Position numbers and translations under genes: made by a program. From positions 27,161,465 through 27,225,464 of the forward strand of contig OX419762.1 in assembly GCA_948567375.1 (NCBI GenBank): a DNA stretch of 64,000 nucleotides. Reading direction: 5' to 3'. The notes beneath the pieces are model-generated. The model saw nothing but the letters and a program-made list of their open reading frames with translations. It had not been told where the DNA came from and made no database searches. Positions 55,347 through 64,000 of this stretch are shown here, piece by piece. Source of the stretch: Lunularia cruciata. Taxonomy: Eukaryota > Streptophyta > Marchantiopsida > Lunulariales > Lunulariaceae. How positions within the stretch are numbered: position 1 is the stretch's first letter; every line of letters starts with the position of its first letter.

Positions 55347-58309
55347 AGAGATTTCTAATATATCAGAAATCTAAAGGAACTTGTGAAGACATTATGTATA
55401 GTTAACAATAACGGTCGGTATATCTTGCCGTGCATAGGAGGAGATAAGCTTTTAATTATACTCCGAATTAATGAGATTGAAAGTGGTCCTTGTGTCTTGG
55501 TCTTGGTTTCCACAGTTTGTGCTAAAGCTTTAGTATGTTCCTTGTGTGAAGTCAATACTACAACCTTGGTTTTTCCTTTAAATGATATGTTGGTTGGTCT
55601 AGAGTTGTGAGCAACTTATTCTGATTCTTGTTCGGAGCATTGTTCAAGCGATGTACAAAACTTGTTATTGTGAACAATTGCAGGTCTTCTCAATCACTTT
55701 AGAGTTCACAAATATAGCATTTCCATGTATTGTTTCAAAATATACAAACTAAAAGTTATAGGCTTAACTCCTTAGGACTGGTTAGCAAATTGCAAGTACA
55801 GGTCCCTCCGAGAGGATCATAGGACATACTTAGATTAAAGCTTTAATGTAACATGTAATATAATGGATTTAAGGAGGTCCTTGGACTAGTTGAAACTATC
55901 AAGCAACCAAAATTTTTCCTACTTGAAGTGATGGAACTTGGTGTACGCTTCAATGGAAGTTGCTCTAAGTTGGCCATCTTCCATGACTTCAACAAAGTGA
56001 CGGGCGCTGCACAGTTCAGAAAAAAAAGTTGTGTACTATCATTTAGCTTCTCGCTACCATAAATAAAAGTAATAGTTTCCTCTTCTCAAATCTATTGATG
56101 AACAGGCCAGAGTATAGTTTAGATATGAGAATGTTATTAATTCCTGTTAAGATTCTTGGAGAGTAGATTAAATAGGTATGAGTTGATGCCATGTATTCTT
56201 CCTACTCTTCTCTACGAACTCTCACATGAAGATCATTCTGAATTGCAGTCTATGTTTCTTTCCAGTTTCTTTTTGTGGTGAATGTGCATTGATAGATAGA
56301 TGGAGGGAACTATAAGCAGTCTTCTCAAATTACATGTCATGATCCAAAATAATACTCCAAGAGCTAATCTCTTTGTTCACTGATAACTCACATTCTATTT
56401 TCACCTTTTATGTTTGGGCTATGATAAAGAAAGCTCACCAAAACTCACATTCTATTTTAACCTTGTATGTTTGGGCTATGATAAAGAAAGCTCATCAAAA
56501 CTTCACACAATCAAATTCTCACGTCAGGGAATGATTATGAAGCTTACTTTTCAGAAACTTTGTTGATTTTAGAGAACACAGATCTAGTACAATAGTTGTT
56601 GCAATTTGAGACAAATGAAGTGTACTTCTTCATGGTTTGATACCATCAATAATATCTCTTGGAGTTCTCCAAAATGCAGTTGTCATTTTTGCATCACCAA
56701 ACTTTGAACCAACAATCATCTTTGGGCCATGTTTCTTTCACCACTCTCTTGTTACGATGCACATGACATGCAGATTGTGCAGCCTACTAGAATTGGATTG
56801 TACTTATATTACATAGTACCAACACTTGCATGCTTGGGACATACCAAGAGCATGAAGAGAACATTCTCCAAGTGAGCAAGCATGTGATCCAAAGTGATTA
56901 TATTAGAGAGAGAGAGAGTTCAATTTATCAAGGAGATTAGAGAAGTCTTCATGTTTGGGACTTTTTCATTCTTCCACAAGAGAACAAAGGAGTGCGTAAA
57001 AGAAATAATAAACACATGGCATCATCAAACATGGTAATACCACACGATAATTATGATATAGGAGTGGATCCTAAAGATAATTGCAAAGAAAACCTATAGC
57101 TCCAAGTTTGAATTTCCCAAGAAGCTCTATGAGTAATAGCCTTGCTAAGGATGACATCAACCTTCTTGTCATAAACATCATAGCTCTCTTACTTGAGACA
57201 ATGAGAAGATTTTGCGGCATAGGATGGCACTTTCAATTAAAAGAATCAAATGATATTTGAGAAAAATTAACAACAACCACCAGTCTAAAGTCAAAGTACC
57301 TTGGAAAAGAGAATTCAAAACAAAGGTTTTTTGTGACTTGGTGAAAAGAACACTTAGCACACTTGGCCAACTTCAATGTAGAAAGTCTTGATTCTTCTAG
57401 GACTTGATGGAATCCTGACTTGTTGTCTTGGGTAGTGAAAACTCTTTGTAGTGAGTTGTCTTGCTTGTATATGATAGGACAGTATAGCTTAGAGTTTATG
57501 TCTGCTCCCGGAAGTAAATTTGCATGTAAGGCAAATATATTCATCTATCATAGATTATTGACACAAGCTAAACTTCCTTCAATCAAACTCTATTAAAATG
57601 ATAATTTTATCTGTGCCACTCAAGGAATAGATTGAGAAAAGTCCAAGAAATTGATTGAATAAACCTACCGATGGACAACAGTCATTTCCACGGAGATAAT
57701 TGAATGAAGAATGGACAGGTTGTGAGCAACCTTAGATAGAAAGAATGTGATGAGTAACTTAATTCAAATGAGTTCAGCAAGTTCATGAAGCTCAACATTA
57801 AAACTGTAGGAAGGTGTACGTAAGGAGCTAGAAAAATACACACTGATTTCCATAGAGAAAAATGGTACAATGTTCCTTGAGGTCCTCAATGGCTGGCTGA
57901 AAGGATCAAATGAGTGATAGAATACATCACTCATCAAACACAAAAAACCAAGAATAGAAAATAATGATACTAAATGATAGAAGACATCACATATGAAACA
58001 GAAAAACTGAACCACAAATCATAGTACGTATAACTTACTCAAATGAGAAAAGAAAAGCAGCTTTAGTGATCAGATCCGTACTATATAATTTAAGTAGTTT
58101 TCAAGGTTGAAGTGATGATGGATAGCAATGGAAAAAAAACATCGAATCATAATTTTATCTAGATGGTACAATCACTTGTACTTTTTGAAAATATTGAGGT
58201 AGCTGAGTACGTACTCACACTCCATGATCCTAGCACTTGGAATAACAATATTAGGTGACACAATGTATTGAAAATGGTCCAAAATAGTTCTAAAAAATTT
58301 TTAGATTTA
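55342..58309. other. Unassigned AT-rich sequence
   Basis: Three kilobases hold no gene or element that I can recognise on either strand. The longest open stretches are about 100 codons and show no motifs. A small tandem duplication lies at 56,387-56,500, and a GA run (GAGAGAGAGAG) lies at about 56,909. Confidence 0.5.
56387..56500. repeat. Tandem duplication, unit about 57 bp
   Basis: The phrases CTCACATTCTATTTT, TATGTTTGGGCTATGATAAA and GAAAGCTCA.CAAAACT occur twice in succession with few differences. It is a simple local duplication with no evident function. Confidence 0.85.
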
Positions 58310-60545
58310 TAGAATCTCCTTATACACTACATTCCACATGTATTCATAGAGGGGCCCTCTATATTGAGAGTCTTGATCTTTAAAGAACTTGCCACTCAAG
58401 AGACTACCACATACAATTGGGTGTAGGAGAAAACAAGGCTTGGTAGATAAACACAAAAAAAATCCATTGTTTGATCTTGGCTTTTGTTGATTTTCATAGC
58501 ATATGATAGCCTAATAGGAAATTGGTGGCAATACAAGACAAAAGGGTAATCACTCCATGTAGCAATAAAAATATGGGAGATAACTTGGGTGCCAATATAA
58601 CTACTTATAATTACTTCTACCTCTATTACCCACTATCCAAGTCTTATAACAATCAATCTAGTGCCATTCTACAATCCAAGAGATTGATTAAGAATGTGCA
58701 AGAGAATGATAGGAACACCTACCTTAAGCTCAAGCATGTGGCTTGCCACACCATTGGATCTCAAAGTATTTAGGAGTTCAACAAGATATAATGTTTCATG
58801 TGGTACTCCACTTGTCGCCATTGTAGCAATTGGTACCACCAAATCTGCATTGTGACAAGTTTGTAGTTCTCTTGGCATAGATTGGAGGATGATATTGTTG
58901 AGAAAATCAACGTCTGCATTTTTAGGTGCAAGTATGCTATGCTGCATAAGGCATTTTATGTTTCACACATGATGTTGATAATATGGATACAATGTATTGA
59001 TAAGGCCTTGCAAATTATGTTATTCACTTGGTAATTGCAACATTGATGGAATAAGTATCCATTCACAATCCATACCACCCCAAGTTGTGACCGTTGGTAA
59101 ATTACCATTGCCAATGTCAAGTATCCATTTACAAGTATCTTTTTCTTGTTCAGATGTAGATACAAAAATTCTCATGTTGAGTTGCAGATGGAGAATACTG
59201 ATGTGCTCTCAAAGAGGAGAGCGTGGCAATGATGCTACCACAATGTCTGCTTGTTTGCATCGTAAAACTACCAGCAATATCTATTTAAAGTCCCCACTAA
59301 GCACAACTATCTTGCCATCAAATGGTTTAGTATCTGCTTGAGTATCTATAATCTTCATGAGATCTTGCAAAGTGTGATGAATGGACTCAAATGCTTGTTG
59401 GTGCATCATCAATGCTTCATCCCAAATGATGAGGTATGCCTAAAAAAACAACTCACCTAGTGCCATTCTTTGAATGATTTTACATTTGGATTCATCATTC
59501 AATATGATCTAAATCTTGAATCTTGAATCTTGAATATGTTATGCATCTCCTTGGAAGGAGAAGTCTTGCTATTCTTGATAATGCCACAACAAGGACAATC
59601 TTAACTTTCACACATGGCACAAATAAGTTATATCCACACAGATGTTTTGTATGTACCTCCACTGCCATAAATACTTAATGCCTTTCTTTCTTTGTTCATG
59701 ATGATATTGAAAATGGTGTCATACACCAATTGCTGATCAATGTTTAGCAAGTTTTCATTTTTACCTACTTCAGCTGCAAGGAGTGCCTGGTCATATGCTT
59801 ACTCTTCTTGGATCAAGCTGTTCTACATGCAAAAATAAGGCATATGCATTGAAATAGGCATTGGTGGAAACTTTGAGAGATGTCGTTCATTTTGATTCAA
59901 GATAGATTCAAGCTCAAAAAGAGCTCTATTTTTTTTCCTCCAAGAGCTGAAGTTATTGGTCTCCATATTACTTGTGGCTCATTGCTTGTATGTCATCACT
60001 AAGATTTTCCCAATGGCTACTCCGCAATTGCTTTTGGTTTGTCACTTTAGCAAATATAGCAAACATATCCCTCAATTGTTTTCCAGGGGCCCAAAGATTG
60101 GCTTCTTACAATGCTTGATGCCACTCATTGTCATCTTCAAGCAACCTAAGTGCTAGGCAAGCATCCTTGAAGGTGCTATGTATAGTGATATTGATAGTAC
60201 ATAATTCAATGGAGGAAGTTGCTCCTTTGACATAGTTCAACAAAACACAAAGGCAATAACGTTTGCTAGAGGTTGGGTGATAAAAGTTAACACAACCAAT
60301 AGCAAAGCCTTGCTTATGTAAGTCCCATTTGTTTTTCCAAACTCATCATTGTAGAAACTCACCATATGTGAGTTCATGTGCTACAAAAATTTTGCGATTT
60401 GCCTCAAACCATTGCAACAAAGTTGTTTTTGACGCATTGGATCTTTCAACAATTATTAGAAGATTTGCATTTTCATTGAATAAGATTGTGTGATTGTGTG
60501 TTCCAGGTAGCATTGTAGACATTCTACAAATAGATAGCAATGTAC
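58310..60545 (-). pseudogene. Helitron PIF1-like helicase remnant
   Basis: The minus strand gives, in order: FNENANLLIIVERS and FEANRKIFVAHELTYGEF (60,500-60,360); KQGFAIGCVNFYHPTSSKRY, YVKGATSS and STFKDACLALRLLEDDNEW (60,330-60,100); SIYGSGGTYKT (59,675-59,643), the Walker A box with Tyr for the usual Gly; ILAPKNADVDFLNNIILQSM (58,940); LELKVGVPIILLHILNQSLG, NGTRLIVIRLG, FPIRLSYAMKINKSQDQT (58,490); YTQLYVVVS (motif VI, arginine lost to a stop) and MWNVVYKEIL (58,320). This is the Helitron helicase half. The Rep nuclease part and the 5'-TC and CTRR ends are not seen. Many stops make it inactive. Confidence 0.85.
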
Positions 60546-61232
60546 ATGCAAAAATGGGTGTTATAGATCCTCTCAACACTCCAAATTCTATTCTAAACTC
60601 TCTTTTCTTCAAATTAATCAGCTCAAACCCATGGAGAACCTTACACAACCTAAACTTCCATTCTTGATGGCCGCAAGATGAGTCTAAACACTCAAATACT
60701 TTTGGTTGTTCCCACACTCATGCAGAGAACTAAACTTGCTAAAAATAACCCTTCTTCACTATCTGAGTCAATACTCCCAATTGGTAGCTCCAAAATTTTT
60801 GATTTTTCATGCACAAGCTCCACCTTAGAGAGTTTTTTCTTGAAAAATTTCAATCCTTTTCATTGAGTCATTTGGCCAAAAATCCTCTCTATTTACTACA
60901 TATCTTCCTAGATTCCAAAATTCTAACTCAGTGCATGTAGAAGTCCTTATAGTAATTTCAAGTTTTACCCAAAATCATAATAATCTAAAAAATCCACCTC
61001 ACACAATTTCTCCAAGTCTTCTCATGTGTATAGGATGTACAATATTACCTCAAAAATATTATCATGAATTACAAGGTATAAAAATGGTCTAATTTTTCTA
61101 AAATAAGTTAAGCTCTCTCCTTCCTTAATGTTCTCTCCAAGTGAGCTCTCATAGACTCTTTTTGTCTAATACAAAAATGAGAATAGATCATTATATTGCC
61201 TTCTAGAGAAGTCTTGGCAAAGGAACCAAAAA
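60546..61232 (-). pseudogene. Family A leader and ORF1 fragment, inverted
   Basis: On the minus strand, after the LTR end at 61,233, comes TGGTTCCTTTGCCAAGAC, another decayed tRNA-Asp-type primer site. The leader frame follows, with the shared TGA at 61,024-61,022. ORF1 starts as FECLDSSCGHQEWKFRLCKV, then LKKREFRIEF. The element is cut near 60,560, where Helitron-derived sequence begins. Confidence 0.7.
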
Positions 61233-61903
61233 TGTGAGTAGGCCTAATTCCCACTCAAGATGAACCTCTGATGGTTATTAAGGTAGCACACCAAGGACTA
61301 AAAATGCAAGGAACCCCAACTCCATCACCTTCCTCCAAAGCTTAAATTCCAATGCACCTCCAAGTCTCAAGCATTGCTCACTAAAGACCTCAATGAGAGA
61401 GAGATAATTGCAAATGAAAAAATAATGAGCGCCTCGTCACCCCTAGCTTATATATTTATGAAAAATTACACACCAAAGTTATTAATTATTAGAGTAACTC
61501 AAGTTAATAGGCTAAAAGTTAAGTAAAATCATAACATCTAAAGGAATATCCAAGCACATAAGAATAATTTCATGAATAGATGGTCTTATCCTCACCTATC
61601 AACTAAGTCAAGGATTTTTTCACATGGGCTATCCTTGGGCTATAAAAAAATCTACACAAACAAGATTTCTCAACTCTTTCTTGAAGTCAAATAATTAGGA
61701 ATAATACCAAGTCAATACACTAAAAGACAAAATAGTGATACTCACTCTTTTCCTTTCTATAGAATAGAGTCACCTTTATCTTAGCTAGGACTAACTCTAG
61801 CTAATCATGACTTATGTAGAAATTTAGTTAAAATCCATATAGATAATATTTCTCTACTACTTGCAATACCAAATAGAGCATACATGCACCAACATGTGTT
61901 ATA
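61233..61903 (-). repeat. Family A LTR, inverted, old
   Basis: The minus strand matches the family A LTR along about 670 bases, from TATAACACATG (61,903) to the drifted end GGCCTACTCACA (61,233). It is more diverged than the other LTRs. It is the 5' LTR of the leader fragment at 60,546-61,232. Confidence 0.75.
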
Positions 61904-63080
61904 GCTTGTTGTCTAGATTCAACCCAATCATCCGATTGATAGCTCTATGATGAGAGCTTAGGTTATTGCAACAATAGTAGAGTTACATGATGTGCTAGTG
62001 GGTAGAGCATTTTTACACCCCATATGCTTCAACATTGATTATTTAGAGGAGATAACTTCTTATAGGATAGATTGGCAATCAAATGAGGGATATGTATGTT
62101 ACCTATTTGTGTGCTTTAGTAGTGCTTTAGTGGTCTTGGCTCACTATAATTAAGGACCATGACATTAATATTAGCTTTTAGTGGTTCTATTACTTGGCCT
62201 AGTGACTTATTGGAGGGGAACATTCTATGTAGAGGATACTCTAGTACTAGATGAGATCACTTGGATCAATTGGTGCAATAGGCTTGGAGTGGAGCCTTTG
62301 TACCACTTAGAAGACTAGTAGAAGGATGCATCTCAAGAGTCTATTACCTTATCACATTTGGAAACCATTTTTATTGCTTGGTAGTATCTGGCAAAATATC
62401 CTTATTGGAGTTGTTTGGAGGAATCAACATTGGACTAGTTGTGATACTACAAGAAGGCATACGTGTTTAGAAGTACTTTTATGTGGAGACAAATAAGATT
62501 ATTATGCAAGTCTTTCTACATCATGTCTCACAATTGGCCTATTGGTATCTAGAGTTATTACCAATATTAGCAATCAAGGGTTACCAAAAACCCTACCAAC
62601 AAATATTTCCTTATTGGGGGCATTAGATCTAGAGAGATATAGTCCTATTCATTTTGTGATTTTAGAATGGCCTGTAAGGGACATACTTGTATTGGTTGAG
62701 GTCAAGGTCTAAAAGATCCTTGTTTTGGTGTGTTTTGGGAGATGTTATGTATACTATAACATCTCTAAGTTCATCAAGCCATTTCTCTAGCCTACATTTT
62801 GGAGAATGTCCCTTTGATGGGTGATTCTTATATATGGGTGGTGGTAAGTACACATCAAGTCCATTCTTGGATGGGACCTACCATGTTGTTAGATGTAGCT
62901 AGAGTTGGATTGCAAGCTCTTTTCTTTGTTGGATAAACCTCTTACCTAAAGAGGTTTTATAATGTATTTATGATGGGATTCAATGACTAGCCCACCTTAC
63001 TATTGATGATGTTTTGGCTTTTGGGCACAACTTCAAACAATTGTAGTGGTTGATAGGTCATCTATGGCAATGATGAACCT
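61904..63080 (+). pseudogene. Family K 5' coding remnants, copy 2
   Basis: This plus-strand region is related to the minus-strand region 25,060-26,500. CCATTCTTGGATGGGAC, GATGTAGCTAGAGTTGGAT and TTGTTGGATAAACCTCTTA occur in both, in the same order relative to family K RT orientation. No long frame remains. It shows that the poorly understood upstream part of family K is a repeated unit. Confidence 0.5.
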
Positions 63081-63081
63081 T

Positions 63082-63310
63082 GGATAATGTTGTTTGATTC
63101 TATTTGATTTAAGAGAGTGCAAAAAAGTTTTTGCCTAAGTATTTTAGACCTTTCATAGCAGAGAAAGTGTAGGGCAATTACACCTATGATCTCAAGGAGT
63201 TGGGAGGAAGAAACTTTGATAAGATTAACCATGATAAGTTGAAGATGTATCATAGAAGGTAGAGAGACCTTCAATCCAATGACAAAGTGAAACCTTAGTC
63301 CGCAGGTAAA
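63082..63310 (+). pseudogene. Integrase C-terminus, family A (3' end fragment)
   Basis: The frame includes LPKYFRPFIAEKV, NYTYDLKELGGRNFDKINHD and KLKMYHRR, the integrase end seen at 9,800 (minus) and 39,800. It is followed directly by a family A 3' LTR. The rest of the element is missing upstream. Confidence 0.75.
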
Positions 63311-63722
63311 TGTAACACCCATTTTTGCATGCATGTGCTATTGTGATATTTAGTTTGATATTATAAGTACTTGAGAGCTATTATTTTATATAAAAATAAA
63401 GGATGGTTTTACATTAGTCATAGCTAAAATAAAGAGAACTTTACTTTAGAGGAAGTAGAAAAGATGAACACCACTATTTTGGATTTTGGTGTATTGACTT
63501 GGTATTATTCTTAGGTGTTTGGCTTTGAGGAAAGATTTGAGAACTCTTGGATCCACAAGCCTTTTTGTTCATTGAGTTTTCTTGTGAGCAATGGTTTGAG
63601 TCTTGGAGTGTTAGCCTTGGAAGAGAATTATGGATTTCGGGTTCTTTGCCTTCTTAGTCCATGGTGCGTTACCATAATAGCCATAAGAGGTTCATTCTAA
63701 GTGAGAGACATGCCATCTTACA
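63311..63722 (+). repeat. Family A 3' LTR with internal deletion
   Basis: The LTR starts TGTAACACCC and ends at a drifted CCATCTTACA. About 280 bases are missing in the middle: the sequence jumps from AAGCCTTTTTGTT (63,550) to CATTGAGTTTTC. The deletion removes the TATA box region. The remaining parts align to the other family A LTRs. Confidence 0.8.
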
Positions 63723-64000
63723 ATATAGTTCAACTAGACATTCATGATGATATCTTAATGATGGATTACTTTTGCATTGGTGTTCAGGGTAGCATAGTTG
63801 GTACCAAGGAGAGAGAAAATGTTCTTCAACAAGCTAGGTGGTTTAGATTGGAAGGAAGACACCTTTTTTATGTATGGGAAGATGGTATAGTGTGAGTAGT
63901 ACCACTTCCATCTCAAAGACCACAATTGGTCTACCATGCTCATGAGGAGCTGGAAAATTTTGAAGTAAAGCATACATATAACATACTCCAGAGTAATTAT
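63723..64000 (+). pseudogene. Family K RNase H-integrase junction (runs off the window)
   Basis: The frame reads VQLDIHDDILMMDYFCIGVQ, ENVLQQARWFRLEGRHLFYV, WEDGIV, then after a stop RPQLVYHAHEELENFEVKHT and YNILQSNY. The HEELxxFxVxxTY segment is the start of the integrase zinc finger. The arrangement (RARxFRLEG.HLFxVWEDG) matches the gypsy group that I link to the RT at 23.3-24.1 kb. It continues beyond 64,000. Confidence 0.65.

Noticed and set aside
57178-58015. Minus-strand frames of up to 103 codons in the 57-58 kb region
   Set aside because: They are AT-driven hydrophobic frames with no motif, no counterpart elsewhere in the window and no splice-supported continuation.
1-64000. CRISPR arrays, bacterial operons, tRNA or rRNA genes
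   Set aside because: Repeats are irregular transposon or satellite repeats without spacer structure, introns and LTR elements show a plant nuclear genome, and no tRNA cloverleaf or rRNA core sequence was recognised by eye.

Overview
The window is nuclear DNA of a land plant. It holds one long, well-preserved, 24-exon protein gene inside a small GC-richer island (about 40.7-54.4 kb). Degraded, AT-rich, CpG-poor transposable elements lie on both sides. The gene is a plant tomosyn (Lgl/STXBP5-like WD40 protein ending in a SNARE motif). Its short introns, and one gypsy lineage that I associate with seed-free plants (RT with an MCGDY..IN..T motif), suggest a moss, fern or lycophyte rather than a flowering plant. 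That is an inference, and I cannot name a species.

Left arm (1-32.8 kb). Four groups of Ty3/gypsy elements are nested and rearranged here. Family A (about 690-bp LTR, TGTAACACC...GGCTCACA; Tat/Athila-like polyprotein) has a gag-bearing copy at 0.7-3.4 kb, a plus copy at 5.3-9.05 kb and an inverted copy at 9.05-17.3 kb. The inverted copy is split by a 3,495-bp insertion (10,886-14,380). This insertion has a perfect 5-bp target duplication (AATAT) and carries one long ORF on the plus strand, but no LTRs. A chromovirus (family C) follows at 17.4-23.3 kb in two pieces. One piece is a nested, internally deleted plus-strand copy with target duplication CAATA that interrupts the RT of another gypsy element, family K (20.4-26.9 kb). 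Three solo LTRs of a fourth family (family H, at 16.8, 27.3 and 31.8 kb) each have 5-bp target duplications. On the minus strand they carry heat-shock-element-like GAAnnTTC arrays upstream of a TATA box. A solo family A LTR (28.5 kb), a Harbinger/DDE-like transposase fragment (30.6 kb) and a non-LTR retrotransposon 3' part (31.6-32.9 kb) complete the arm.

Centre (32.9-40.7 kb) is the most complete family A element: 5' LTR, leader, ORF1, gag, protease, RT, RNase H, integrase, 3' LTR. Frameshifts and stops inactivate it.

Genic island (40.7-54.4 kb): a putative promoter region, the tomosyn gene (coding 42,371-52,195, plus strand, about 1,170 residues), and roughly 2 kb of unique sequence downstream.

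Right arm (54.4-64 kb): a second copy of the non-LTR element, which serves as the empty-site allele for the family H solo LTR at 31.8 kb; a long TA microsatellite; 3 kb with nothing recognisable; a Helitron helicase remnant (58.3-60.5 kb, minus) fused to a family A leader and LTR in inverse orientation; then more family K and family A debris running off the window end.

Apart from the tomosyn gene I see no reading frame likely to be a functional protein today. The ORF of the 3.5-kb insertion comes closest, with only four internal stops in 807 codons.
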